Below are positions 25,967-36,959 of a stretch of DNA of 64,000 nucleotides, piece by piece (the first letter of the stretch is position 1; each line of letters begins with the position of its first letter). A program made the position numbers and the translations under genes. The notes under the pieces were generated by a model, which worked only from the letters and a program-made list of their open reading frames with translations, had not been told where the DNA came from and did not search any database. The DNA comes from Gnomoniopsis sp. IMI 355080 (Eukaryota > Ascomycota > Sordariomycetes > Diaporthales > Gnomoniaceae). Location: NCBI GenBank assembly GCA_027946555.1, contig JAPEVC010000042.1, forward strand, positions 1-64,000, read 5' to 3'.

Positions 25967-27520
25967 CTACGCATCGTTGTTGCCCAATGCTTTCCTCATC
26001 TCCCCCTTCATTCGGGTGACGGTGCCTGCTCCGCCATAAACCATGCCCGTATAGATCATGGCCACACTCGCGCCGGCGTTGAGTACCTGAAGTGCCTGCT
26101 GCCCATTCTTGATTCCACCAGTTGCAAAGATGACCTTTTGCGACGGTTGTTTACCTTTTTCGCCCTCAACTTGCCCTGCCACAGGGGTTTGAAGCGAAGA
26201 CTCATCCAACATCTTCCGATACTTCCCCACTAGGTCCAACGTCCTCTCAAACATCGCGGGCCCAGAAAATCCGCCCGTCTCCATCAATGCGCCCTGTTCG
26301 CGGTGATTTAGCTGGACCCCCTGCGGTACTATCCTCGATCGACGCTTGGTCGTGTTTCCCACAATTACACCATCTACACCACTTGTGTACACCGCATTGA
26401 CGATTCCCTCCATCTGCGCAGCCTCGTCCTCATCCGGCGACACCTTGACCATCACCTTGGGCTTCTTCCGGCGGTTCGTCCGCTGCGCCTCATCCACTAC
26501 CGCACCGAGAATCTTGCCCAACGGGCCCGCTGCCTGCAGGTCGCGCAGGCCAGGCGTGTTCGGCGAGCTTACATTTACAACCAGCACGTCCGCGTAAGGC
26601 GCGAGGCGGTTGACACAGTAGACGTAATCCCGCGCCACGGCGTCCACATCCCTCTCGTCTGTCTCTTTCTGTTTGGCGATCTGTACACATAGTAACCTGC
26701 CTGGTAGTAGCGATCCAGGCGGGACGTCCACGCCGTTGCCATTGAGGACATCGCCCTCGGTAAGCCCCACCGACTTTGCGAAATGCCGCACCCTGGCGCG
26801 CAGTTTCGCTGCCATGGCATCCGCGCCTCGACTGTTCAGGCCATATCGATTGACCATACCCTCGACGGTCGGCACGCGCCAGACGCGCGGCTTCGGGTTG
26901 CCGTCTTGTGGGCGGGGCGTGCAGCCGCCGACCTCAACAACTGCGGCGCCGAGATCGAAGAGCGCGTCAGGCACGTCGGCATCCTTGTCTAGGCCTGCGG
27001 AAATGCCGATGGGGTTGGCGAGGGTGGTGTCGAATACGGTCAAGGCGAGGTCGGAGGGCTGGGGAACGATCCCAGGGGCGCGGGTGGCGCGTTCACGTGG
27101 GTTGAGACCAAGCTCGTGCAGAAGCTTGAGGGAGACGGTGCCGAAATGGTGGGCATCTTCTGCATCAGGAAAGAAGGTGCGCAGGAGAGGTGGAACCAGC
27201 CATTGATGAACCGAGGCGCGGGTGTCGGTTGCGTATAGATAGAGGAGATAGAAGGTAGCGGCGATGGAGGTCGTGAGGGCGATCGTTCCGAAGCCAGAAG
27301 AGTATCTCGGGGGAGGTTGTGGAGGAGGATCAGCTGCAGCTGGAGGCGTTGGAGCCACGGCAGGGTTCGCAGAGGGCGGAGTCGACGAAGCTGTCGTCGA
27401 GGTGGTTGCGTTGGTCCGTCGCGCTGCTGGATAGGGCGACAATCGCGGTCGGATTGCTGGTCGGAAGAGACGCAGAGCAACCAAAGGAGTGGACAGACCT
27501 CGTGTTAGAGGGCGAGCCAT
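25967..27520 (-). CDS. Dihydroorotate dehydrogenase, class 2, mitochondrial
   Basis: Oxidises dihydroorotate to orotate in pyrimidine synthesis, passing electrons to ubiquinone at the mitochondrial inner membrane. A single exon of 517 residues. I chose the Met at 27520 (MARPLTRGLSTPLVALRL) because it starts an Arg-rich mitochondrial presequence; the open frame extends 32 codons further upstream. A proline-rich linker is followed by one membrane helix (GTIALTTSIAATFYLLYLY) and the alpha/beta barrel. Family landmarks: NPIGISAGLDKDADVPDAL, NRYGLNSRGAD, NVSSPNTPGLRDLQ (containing the catalytic Ser of class 2 enzymes), KVSPDEDE and FATGGIKNGQQALQVLNAGAS near the C-terminus for FMN phosphate binding. 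An insert rich in Gln, Glu and Lys before the last strand is typical of fungal class 2 enzymes. The next gene on the same strand is also mitochondrial-type. Confidence 0.95.
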   Translation of the reverse strand: MARPLTRGLSTPLVALRLFRPAIRPRLSPYPAARRTNATTSTTASSTPPSANPAVAPTPPAAADPPPQPPPRYSSGFGTIALTTSIAATFYLLYLYATDTRASVHQWLVPPLLRTFFPDAEDAHHFGTVSLKLLHELGLNPRERATRAPGIVPQPSDLALTVFDTTLANPIGISAGLDKDADVPDALFDLGAAVVEVGGCTPRPQDGNPKPRVWRVPTVEGMVNRYGLNSRGADAMAAKLRARVRHFAKSVGLTEGDVLNGNGVDVPPGSLLPGRLLCVQIAKQKETDERDVDAVARDYVYCVNRLAPYADVLVVNVSSPNTPGLRDLQAAGPLGKILGAVVDEAQRTNRRKKPKVMVKVSPDEDEAAQMEGIVNAVYTSGVDGVIVGNTTKRRSRIVPQGVQLNHREQGALMETGGFSGPAMFERTLDLVGKYRKMLDESSLQTPVAGQVEGEKGKQPSQKVIFATGGIKNGQQALQVLNAGASVAMIYTGMVYGGAGTVTRMKGEMRKALGNNDA

Positions 27521-27891
27521 GGTGGAAGCAGAGGATCCGGACCACGCCCAGTGCTCAATGGCTTGGTGTTGTTGAAGAGGAAACGAGTTGCAGATGACGT
27601 GACTTGCAAGAAGCATTTTCGAGATGTCCGGTTACACGACGTCCGTGTCCAGGGCGTACTGTTTGCGTGGGTCCTTCCACACTGTCTGAATCGCGGCGTG
27701 TTTCGGGGAGCATACACAGTGCGCATGACTCGCGTGTATATAAATTCTATAGTGCCGTACCTCTCCAGGTACCTAGGTACACAGGTACTTAGGTGAGTAA
27801 TCTAAAGTCTATCTGGATATCACAAACGCCGTCAGTCCCGTCCTGTCTATTTCCCAGTTTTTTCACATGTTCGCGTAAATAAGTCCCTGGT
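27521..27891. other. Promoter region between Mpv17-like and DHODH genes
   Basis: Upstream region of the dihydroorotate dehydrogenase gene and 3' end of the Mpv17-like gene. It contains the 12-bp palindrome GTACCTAGGTAC at 27769-27780. A TATATAAA on the plus strand (about 27736) points away from both minus-strand genes, so I do not call it. Confidence 0.4.
27769..27780. repeat. Palindrome GTACCTAGGTAC
   Basis: A 12-bp perfect palindrome containing the TACCTAGGTA core also found in the gene desert, about 250 bp upstream of the dihydroorotate dehydrogenase start. Confidence 0.7.
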
Positions 27892-28731
27892 CTACGTTGA
27901 CGCAGTGACCATGTCTGTGGTGGTGTTCATGGTGACACCAGATTTCCCCCTATGCTCTTCTTCCTCTGCGAGCCTATTGAGCCATGAAAGATAGGTCTGC
28001 CAGCCAACGGCAATAGTCCCTGCAAAAATAGAACGGTATTCGATGGGCACAAATGTAAAGTTGATGGCAGTGACGACTGGCCACAACTTGATCGAGTTCA
28101 TGAGGCTGATAGGCACAGTCTTCTTGACACGCTCCCAACTGTCCGCCAGGGTGTCACCAGCCAGGAGCGCCTGCATGCCGAAAAAGTACGTGTTGAAAAT
28201 GGGCGTAAAAACACACTGGTTGACGGTAATCTTGGTGGCGAGCGAAAGGAGGAGCGACGAGTAGTTGAAGTTGCGCGAGAGGAACATGAACCTGTTGAGG
28301 ACCGTCGCGTTAGTCAAAGCCACAAAGAAAACAAGAATGCCGATCACTACAGCTAAGGGAGCCCATTACCATTCGAAGTTTGGTATGGAGATGATACCGC
28401 CGATAAGCATAGACCGACCTGTCCTCTCCGGGTCATAGTCCCTGCCACTCATGCGCTGCGCCGAGATGTCCCCCAGACAAAAAATGGTCAGTGACGTGCA
28501 CAGCTGGACCACCCAAGGCCGTTTCCTTTGTGCGCGGCCGTATGCCTGCGTTGCGCGGGTGAGAGGCCCGAGTCGCATCCAGAAAGGCACGTCTGCTGTC
28601 GGGGGCGGCACCGTATTCTGCACCGGGATGGGTTGCTCGGGCTTGCTGGATTGCCAGCGTCGCTGCCGAGGCCGCAGGAGTGGCTGGGCTTGTCGCCGTA
28701 GTGCAACGCGATATAGGAGTGTGCCTGACAT
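27892..28731 (-). CDS. Mpv17/PMP22 family membrane protein
   Basis: A small integral membrane protein of the Mpv17/PMP22/Sym1 family, found in mitochondrial inner or peroxisomal membranes; in yeast Sym1 is needed under ethanol and heat stress. Exons 28731-28370 and 28291-27892 give 253 residues. I chose the start at 28731 (MSGTLLYRVALRRQAQPLLR) for its presequence-like Arg-rich N-terminus; an in-frame Met far upstream would add 73 low-conservation residues. Family landmarks are GDISAQ near the middle, then after the intron the helices around VNQCVFTPIFNTYFFGMQAL and the C-terminal signature SIKLWPVVTAINFTFVPIEYR. The 78-bp intron is placed to give SIPNFEWFMFLSRNF with correct phase (TG|G). 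The tail ends in a Thr-rich stretch. Confidence 0.88.
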
Positions 28732-28950
28732 CCTCGAGTCGAAGTGTTGTAGCCTCTTTGGTGTGTTTGCGCGAGTGGAAAAAGGAGGTGTCGGAGAGCA
28801 ATTAAACAACGCGCTGAGATAATTGCGCCAGTTCGCAGCGACTTGCGACAGGCCGATACCGCGGATCGGACATCCGCCGGGCCTCGGGAGACCCTGATTA
28901 GCTGCAGGTGCCAGGACCGGGTAGTCGGGTAGGGCTGAAGCAGCCCGCAA

Positions 28951-29331
28951 GGATTAGGCTTTACAAATCCCGTAATCCCTGCGTCTCAACGTCCATCGTT
29001 TCACAGGGCGCTAACCTACTGTGTGCCTCTATGTACGTACTATGAGCTGCCCCAGACATGCATTAGGTAAGTAGGTCCACCACCACTGCTCTTTGGTGTG
29101 TTCACTGTTTGAAGAGCGACCCGTACTAGTATTTTTTCGACGCTTCTCTACTTATGTACCTGGGTCGATTGCCTCCAGTCCCGGTACCCAAAACTCGCCG
29201 AACAGGCACTTGTGCACTATCGCTCAGCTCCCATCAAGCGTCGACCTTGTGAGCAATAGAATCCTTGGTGGCTGAGCCGCATTTCCTGATGTGTGCCTTG
29301 TAAGGTTTGCACTCAACTATACGTCGCCCAA
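28951..29331. other. Intergenic
   Basis: Lies between the 3' end of the NACHT gene and the upstream region of the Mpv17-like gene. No gene or clear element seen. Confidence 0.4.
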
Positions 29332-32300
29332 CTAGAATACGCGCACCTTGAAAGCTCCCATCAACGACTCTCCGTTCTCCGAAAGGACACCAAGAATGCC
29401 CCAGTCGTCATTCAGCAGTGTATCTGTTGTGACACCTTGATACAACCCAGAAGATGGAGTGGTCCATATACTTCTGGTCCAAATTCCTTTCCACCAAGGC
29501 TTTCTCGTGAGCAGTTCTCCAAGAGTGGGCAAGTTGTCGGGCTTGAAGATATCCAGCATTTGATACAGATCGACCCGGAACGGCTTGTCCGAATCGCCAA
29601 CACATAGCAGGAAGAAAATCTCGGGATCACTACCTGCCTTCAAATACGCCTCGATGATATGAGCAAGACGGTCGAGCCAACCCCAGTCAAGATACAAAGG
29701 CCATGAGCCGGAGGTCCTCCTTTTCCAGCAATGGGATCGGACATTGGTCGCAAAGTCTCGGAGGAAAACCATCCATACACTCACTGTAGCTTTGACACTG
29801 TTGGACATCTGATGTTCCGTAGTTTCCCATAATGCCGTATGCTGTAATGCCGTAGCCCATGCTGCTGTATACCCTTCAGGCACTGCTATGACTTTCTCGA
29901 TCACGACGTCGGCCTTGTTTTCTATGCTATCAGGCTCGAGATGGTGATCGGAAATTTGTATGACGTCGTGGGGATAATGATTATGAGCGAGGAGATACTT
30001 CGTGGTCTCCAGATCGGCAGCCACTGAAGATGACAACAACAAGTCGAGATCCGCAGGGTGCCGGCCAGATTTCATATCCGGCGCTTCAGCTCTGTGCATG
30101 GATCTAACAAATTGTCCTTGGCTCCAGTATGCTGCCCAGTGCACATAAGAACATGCATTGACTGCGTTTCGGGAGTGCCATCTCCACGAAGTCTGGCTGT
30201 CTATGCGCATCGAGCCCAGAAGAAATGGCGAGTATGTGTCTTCGGCCCGAAGCAACACGGCACCAAAATCTTCCAGGCACGATCTCGGTGGAGGCCGTTT
30301 TGAATTGGAGCATGCGGCCAGCCAGATGAAGGTACCCTCATAAGTGGAAATGAGCTTGATCGCCAATTGTGGTTGCAAATTGCTGTCGTGGTGGGGAGAA
30401 TGGGTGGATGGGATCAGATTTTGGTTCACCAAACCCTCGATTTCCAGACAGCGAAGGCGACTGTAGGCACGAATTTCGTCCAGTTTGTTCGAAAATGGGT
30501 TCTCTCTAATACCAAGTTTCCACTGACCTTGAAGAAAATCGCGTACTGAGCGATGAAATAGATCAACTCGGTATTGGAAGTAGGCTACTTCATCAGGTAC
30601 CGAGACCACCTCAAGGAGGCCTCGTGTGACCTGGTGAAGGAGACTATCAACCCTTTCCTTCTCGAAGTATATTCTCTCTTGTGTGTAAGTCTCCATTGCC
30701 AAGTTCGGATTGGAAGAAGCCTGAAAAGACCTTTCTTCTTGGAACCAGTCAAGCCCATCAAGCCAAGAGAACATCAACATGTTGAGTGGACGTTCGAAAG
30801 GATTGTGTACAGCGAGGTAGAGGGCCATATTGGATCGGCTCTGGACGGAGGATGCACCGTCCACCTTGCGCAGCATTTGTTGAAAGAGGGCTTCTAGACT
30901 GTCGGGGCATTCTTCTAGTCTTCGCTTGAGCGCCTTCTCGCTGTCATCGTGATCAAGAGCCTGGTTAATCAATGCTCTGACGGCCATGGTTGCCCATAAA
31001 AACACCCCCTCCGCCCTCGTTGCTATTTCGTGGACCAACGCCAGACAATTGCGTTGAGCATCTTGCATTTGCGAGGTAGACAGTGAGGTGATGAATTTGT
31101 GCTCGGCGAAGTTTGTAATGTCGCCGAAATTGAGCTTGTGAAACTCTGCTACTGTCCCCGTGAGCCGGAATTCGTCGAGGAATACCGTTTCTGGACGCGA
31201 AGAGCAGATGATCTTGACAGAAGGCTGTGAAGCCCACGATGAGAGCAGCGTAGCCATGTTTTTGTGGCTCAAGTTGTCGCCCTTATGTTCATCCAGACCG
31301 TCGATGAAGCAGCAAAAACTGTAAGTCCCGCATTGGGAGTGCTCCAGAAACCTGCGAAAAGCCGTTTCCAATTCTGGTTCTCGGAATTCCATGGCATCAG
31401 GTATGCCCGCCGGGTCTGTGTGCTGCTGAGGAAAGACTTTGGTGACAAGTTCGGGACATTGGCTCAGTATCTGGAAGAGCACCGATCGCCAAAATCCAAC
31501 CATCGAGCCCTGAAACGCATCATCTGATTTCCAAAAGAAGACTCTGACAAGGACGAGCTTGCTGTCCCCAGCCCACTCTTGCAGTGTGGCCTTGGTTGTA
31601 GGGTGATGTGCAATGTATTTCATGAACGTAGATTTGCCACAGCCTGCTTTACCAGCGAGCAATATGGTCCCTGCATTCCGACGTAGGAATGCAATGAGAG
31701 TCTGGGACATCAACAGACGGAGCGCCTGTTCGTCTGAGCCGTTCTGAGTTAGATTTGATCCAGCTGTTGCCTCTGGTGCGAGGTGATCCAGCTCTTGTGG
31801 CGCATCAAATACCCAGCAAAACGTATTCTTCGAGGGATCGATAACATCATTTTCCCTTTGAAAAATGGATGAAAAAATCAATCTGCGAAGAACTTGGTTC
31901 TCCAGAGACATGCGGTTGGTGAGAATGCTGAGGCCTTGAATTGCAGAACTTAATTCCTCTAATTTGTCCTCACACTCTTGAGCTCTTGTAGACTCCAGTT
32001 GTTGCAGACCATCGAATTTGTGGTTCAGCTCGACCAATGACTTTAAAGTCTCTTGCTGAGACCGCGGATCTGACTCCTTGCTTTCATCCAGGAGTTGTAA
32101 TGAGTTCAGCGTCTGTTGGAGCTGAGTCTCCAGTTGATCAATTCTTCGTACACTCGCGTTCGAGAGCTGAAGGCCATGTCTACGAACGTCATCCAGTTCT
32201 CTTTTGACTGGGGATTGTTGCTCGCTGATTGCGTTAACTTTGCCAAAACACCTACCGCGCGCCAAAGGTGCACATGTCCTCACAATGGCACTTACAAAAG

Positions 32301-32699
32301 AAGAAAGAGCAATCTCTGAGATATTTGCTGACGATACCTATCCAGACGAGCTTCTAGTTCAATTATTTCCTTCTTCTTTCGGAGCATCCGGCACGCAGCT
32401 ACGAAAGCTGGCAATCGACCCGGTCCCTTGGGCAGAAATCTTTCCAATAATTGCGTCAGCACCTCAGAGAGATCACAGCAAGCCCCTGCAAGTTGAGCAA
32501 GCTCCTGATCGCTGTCGTCCTTCTGGCTCGCTTTGAGGGTTGTCGCAATCTTGTTAAGATCTCCCACTACTCGTGCGGTGTGATCGTGCTCCTCAGTCAA
32601 CCCCGTAGAGGACGTGTACACTTCGTATGAGCCGTGAATGACCTTGTGTACAACTCCAATAAATGATATGATCGAGGAAGCCAAACCAACAGCATCCAT
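29332..32699 (-). CDS. NACHT-domain STAND protein (NLR-like) with fungal N-terminal domain
   Basis: A predicted signal-transducing NTPase of the fungal NLR-like (STAND) class; these proteins act in self/non-self recognition, though this one's role is unknown. Exons 32699-32296 and 32224-29332 give 1,098 residues. The N-terminus (MDAVGLASSIISFIGVV, helical, about 1-135) resembles the fungal N-terminal domain of STAND proteins, with a coiled-coil-like linker after it. The NACHT part has the Walker A loop GKAGCGKST (326-334) and Walker B CFIDGLDE (440-447). The segment with FHRSVRDFLQ is typical of the helical region after NACHT. I see no ankyrin, WD40 or TPR repeats in the C-terminal third. Intron 32295-32225 was chosen to give RLLFLLFEQQS; a second acceptor after 32252 stays in frame and adds nine residues. 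GC and splice style match the neighbours. Confidence 0.87.
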
Positions 32700-33410
32700 G
32701 GCGTAGAATAGCCTGTCCGATAACAGGTCAATCCATCGTTATAGGCAGGACGACACAATTTACGTTGGGCACTGGCTGACGATAGCTTTTCATTTCAGCT
32801 GATCTGAGGGGTAGCAGTAGCCGTGTGACCATGGGGCCGAAATCTGCATCTCGAGCCCCCTGTACGCGCATAATCATGCAGCATTAACCAGTCACTCTAT
32901 TGTGCGAGAGATACACGGGCAAAAACCAGTTGGCGGCGGTGTTCAATGACAGCTCTGGAGGTAAGACATATGCACAATGTTGATAAATCGCTGCCTGAAC
33001 ATTTCCGAAGATCCGAGTTGTCATGGTGACGCTTGGCTGCGCCAGAGACAGAAATCTATATAATTCCGTTGCTGAAATTGATCTCTCTCAAGTCAAGCAA
33101 GTGAAGAGATCGATGCGGCGGTCTCCATCATGTACCGCCAAAGTCGTCCTCCAAAGATGTAATAGGGAATCTCGGATGGCACAATCTTGGAGCCATCCCA
33201 GATGCTGAATCCGTTTGGGTCCGGCTGTATCTTTCGACGTCACCTCGCATTCGGCCATGCTTGTGTCATGAATATGCTGGGCACGTTCTGGATGATTGAT
33301 TCCTTCCGCTTGCTGAGAAGACATCTTCGAAATGTCACGCAGAGATGTTCCAGCTTGCGCGATCATACTCGACCCCTCTGTAAGGCCAGGCTGTTCTCGA
33401 GAGCTTTGTT
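32700..33410. other. NACHT gene promoter and Fip1 3' region
   Basis: No gene supported. Short frames on both strands look random. Confidence 0.45.
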
Positions 33411-34569
33411 TCAGTAGCCTCCGCGGCCACGTCGACCACGTCCACCGGCAAAGCCGCCCCGGTTACCGCCGCCCATGTTACCTTGGTCGTACCCAAAACC
33501 CTGGCCCTGATTGCCACCGAATCCACCGCCTCCAAAGTTCTGTCCCTGGCCGCCTTGGCCCTGACCGCCTGCGCTGCCAGCGTTCTGCATGCCCGCGAAC
33601 ATGGCACTCATTGCTGCCGGATCCATTTGGCTGGCATCCATGCCACCTCCTGCCATCATTTGCTGCATCATCGCCTGCATCTCTGGCGTCATACCGTCCA
33701 TGCCAGGCATACTTGCGCCAGCAGCCCCTCCTGCACCCGCTCCAGGCATGCCTTGCATGGGAGGTATACCGGGCATTCCGCCACCGGCCATCATCATCAT
33801 GTTCTGCATGTCCTCGAACATCTTCTTGCTATTGTTGGTGATGGCGTCCGAGTTGTACTCGCCACGTAGCTGCTCCTGTTTCGAAGCGTACAATGCCCAG
33901 GTGAACTCGTCAAAGCCGTAGTTGAAGTAATCGCTCAGGTCAGTGCCAGGCTTGCGCCAGGGCTTGTCGTTCTCGGGGAGGTCCTCGTCGATGTTTACTT
34001 GCGTGATGGGCTTTCCGGTGCCCTTATGTGTGGGAATCGCATTTATATCGATGGTGGAGGTTTTGATGGCGGGAAGATCGGCGCCACCAGAGGGTCTGGT
34101 ATCTTCGGGCTTTGAGGGAGGGGCCTTGGTGGCGGTATTGCTGGATATGGAGCGTTGGGGAATATCTTTGATGTTACTGTAGCGGGATTGTCTGTGTGTG
34201 AACTATGTCAGACTGAGAAACAGCTGTGACCAACCCTAATGCACAAAGACTCACGATGGTGGCGCTGCCGATGTGCCGTCCTTCCTCTCTGTGATGATCA
34301 CCATACTCTGTAAAGCAATTAGCAAGTAAAATGTCTCGGAGGGAAGTTGCGGGGCGTACATCGTCAGAAGAGTCATCCTCATCCATGGCGCCACCTTCGT
34401 CCTCCTCTTCGCCCTCTTCTAAGTCCTCATCAGCCTCTAGCTTTGCCTCTGCTGGAGCCGAGTCGGTTGCGCCAGCAGAAGCAGCAGCATCTTGTGGAGC
34501 TTCCGATGTGGCTGGGGCTGCCGTCTCCTCGGTGCCATAGAAATCATCTTCGTTATCGTCAATATCCAT
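33411..34569 (-). CDS. FIP1: Pre-mRNA polyadenylation factor Fip1
   Basis: A component of the cleavage and polyadenylation factor that links poly(A) polymerase to the complex in the nucleus. Exons 34569-34360, 34307-34255 and 34191-33411 give 347 residues. The N-terminus is very acidic (MDIDDNEDDFYG, then DLEEGEEEDEGG). The 53-nt middle exon encodes MVIITERKDGTSAAPP, a conserved Fip1 segment that supports both introns (52 and 63 bp). The conserved Fip1 motif follows: KPWRKPGTDLSDYFNYGFDE and FTWALYASKQEQLR. The rest is Met/Gly-rich and ends in a Gly/Asn/Arg-rich low-complexity tail (GRGRRGRGGY). It is divergent from the Nup49 gene with 462 bp between start codons. Confidence 0.93.
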
Positions 34570-35031
34570 CTTGGCTGGACGCGAATTCTAGGCGAGTTGA
34601 GGGTCGAGTAGTGTGTTGACCGGGGGGGGGGGGAAAGCTGGATGTTGTCGCATAGATTCGAAAGTCGAGGTTGACGATTAAATGCGAGATTGCTCCACAG
34701 AAGCTCTGGGGCTGCGCAGGGATATGTACGCAGGCAGTGCAGGTAGGTACTCCCCGTTAGGTACCACGCAGTGCGCAGTACCATGGCACGGTACCAGCTC
34801 GTTTCTTTCTAGCGCGGTACGGGGTACTTAGGTACTACATACTTCCTGGTGCAACTGCTGCTCTAATCTACAGGTGCTTTGCAGCAGACCGCAGAAAATC
34901 AACAAGCGCGACTGGAACCATATCATACCTAAATGTTTTCCGTTTCCTCTCAACTCCGTTCCCAAGTTTAATCCATCATTGCAACTTTCATGGACCAAAT
35001 GACATAAGGCCCGTCTGTCCATTCCCTCAAC
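34570..35031. promoter_or_regulatory. Shared divergent promoter region of FIP1 and NUP49
   Basis: The 462 bp between the two start codons must hold both promoters. A run of 12 G on the plus strand (34622-34633) reads as poly-C in the FIP1 sense direction, 53 nt before its start. Clustered GGTACC-like and GTACTTAGGTAC motifs lie at 34740-34840. No clear TATA box. Confidence 0.5.
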
Positions 35032-35441
35032 ATGGCTTTTGCTCGATCGGCAAGTGGACCTTCTGGTCTGAGCATCAACACGGGAGCCGCAAATACCTTG
35101 TGGGTACCTGTTTTTCTTTTCTGCTGCTCCTCTGCTGTGCTGTCCAGTCCTGTCCCGCGTACTGTATCCAGCGGCCAAGGCAAGAGAGCAGCATGGACTG
35201 CAAATTGACGGAACCTTACTAATCTTATTTCTTTCGCAAACACAGCGGCGCAAGCACATCGAGTCAGCCCCCAGCAGCTGGTGGTCTCTTCGGTGCTGCC
35301 AGTGCAACACAACCTTCCACCCAGTCGACCAGTCTCTTCGGCAGCAACAACAACACCAACGCCACAAACACGTCGCAGCCCAGCCAGTCTTCATCTCTGT
35401 TCGGTGGCCAGTCAAATCAACAGCAACAGCAACAACAACAA

Positions 35442-35484
<43 letters not shown>

Positions 35485-36693
35485 CAGGCGGCGGTGGACT
35501 GTTTGGCTCCAACATGGCGACCTCGAAGCCAGGCGGTCTTTTTGGCAGCACCACAACCGGAGCGGGCAGCACAGGCGGCGGTTTGTTCTCAAATACAACG
35601 GCTGCAAATTCTCAGCCAGCCCAGCCTGGAGGAAGTTTATTCGGCGCGCCCGCGCAGCAGCAGCCTGCGGCGTCAACAAACACAGGAGGCATGTTTGGTT
35701 TCGGCGCATCGACGGCAAACACACAGACAACTGGTGGTCTATTTGGCCAAAAACCAGCTGCAACAACCGGAGGCAGCTTATTTGGCCAATCTGCCGCCCC
35801 CGGCAGAAGCCTGTTGTATGTCTCTACTTTCACAACCAGGGTCTTCAAGATATAATTTACTCTGACACCCTCACAGTACCTCTCTCAACCAGAACCCACA
35901 AGCGCAGCAGCAACAAACGGGACCTCCTGCCCTAGGCTCGACCATGGGCCAACAAATGGCACCTGGTGTGCGTATTGACATGTCCAACATCCGTAACACA
36001 ACCCGCTTCAACGACCTTCATGACGAACTGCAGAAACAGATTGCCGATATCGACGCGCACATCCAAAGCTGCATCGCGCAAAAGGACCAAGTCGACGCCT
36101 TCATCCCCGCGCATGAAGCCCAGCTCGATTCCATTCCCGACGATGTGCGCTTCGTTTCCCGTAAATACGCTGCCGTCGACAGCGCTCTTGGCGCAGATTT
36201 GCACGCCATCAAGGCCATGCGCGACCAGGTGCGCGCTGATGCGGACGAGGCGAAGCTGAGCTTCATTGCGATCGACAATCTCAAGCTGCCGGCACAGTAT
36301 CACCAGACCCCATCGTTTGGCTCATCGACCCGGGGTAATGGGACCAGCTCGAATGGAGATGGTGGCACGGCCGAGGACTTGGTCAGCTACTTCTCGCGCG
36401 CGACGGATGAGATGGACGAGCATGTCAAGAAGTTGCAAAAGACGGTGCGCGAGATTGACAGTCATTTGGGTGGAGTTGAGCAGAATATTTCGGAGCAGGC
36501 GAGTCGGTTGCAGGCGAGTGCCGGCGCGCTGGGTGGAGGTAATCAGGACGATCGGTACATGGAGCTGTACCACGTGTTGCGGGACTTTGAGGAGGGTATC
36601 GTGCAGGTTGCGACAGTGGTAGGCGGTGCGAGGGAGGGTCTCACCGAATTGCAGATGAATGACTTCCGAGGCCGGGGTGTCGGGTCCTATTGA
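35032..36693 (+). CDS. NUP49: FG-nucleoporin Nup49
   Basis: A nuclear pore central-channel nucleoporin, part of the Nsp1-Nup57-Nup49 complex that forms the transport barrier. Exons 35032-35099, 35246-35815 and 35877-36693 give 484 residues. The first exon encodes MAFARSASGPSGLSINTGAANT and was found by its match to the conserved start of fungal Nup49; the intron has branch site TTACTAATC. Exon 2 is an FG-repeat region (GGLFGA, SLFGGQ, GGLFGQ and similar) interrupted by 22 consecutive Gln codons. Exon 3 is the coiled-coil half (about residues 240-484), with RFNDLHDELQKQIADIDAHI. Long frames on other phases and on the minus strand over this gene are artefacts of its repeat composition. Confidence 0.9.
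35418..35483 (+). repeat. CAG/CAA (poly-Gln) tract in NUP49
   Basis: 22 Gln codons: a mixed CAA/CAG start followed by 13 uninterrupted CAG. It sits inside the FG region and is expected to vary in length between strains through slippage. Confidence 0.9.
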
Positions 36694-36959
36694 GGGTAAG
36701 ATCGTATGCGATAGAAGTGTTGTGGGACGACGGTTTCAAAAGGCACAAGCTGGATGAGCCGGAGGAAGGGCTGCATTGTGATGAAGATGGCAATGGATTG
36801 TAGTTGTAGCATACGGGCATCAAGCGTATACCCAGGGTATCAAGGTCATAAAGTAATCGAGGCGACTTCCCAATGCGCCGAAATGGCAAGCAAATATCAA
36901 CCATCCAGGTCCCCTAAACAGATGTCCATTTTTCCGCACTGGTCAACACGACGCCGTGC

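Noticed and set aside
34828..35766. 312-codon open frame on the minus strand over NUP49
   Set aside because: It is the antisense of the FG/poly-Gln region; the repetitive GC-rich composition keeps several frames open. The protein is Cys/Arg/Leu-rich nonsense, and the sense strand has clear Nup49 exons.
35281..35865. 194-codon plus-strand frame reading Ser/Asn runs
   Set aside because: Off-frame reading of the CAG/CAA tract in NUP49.
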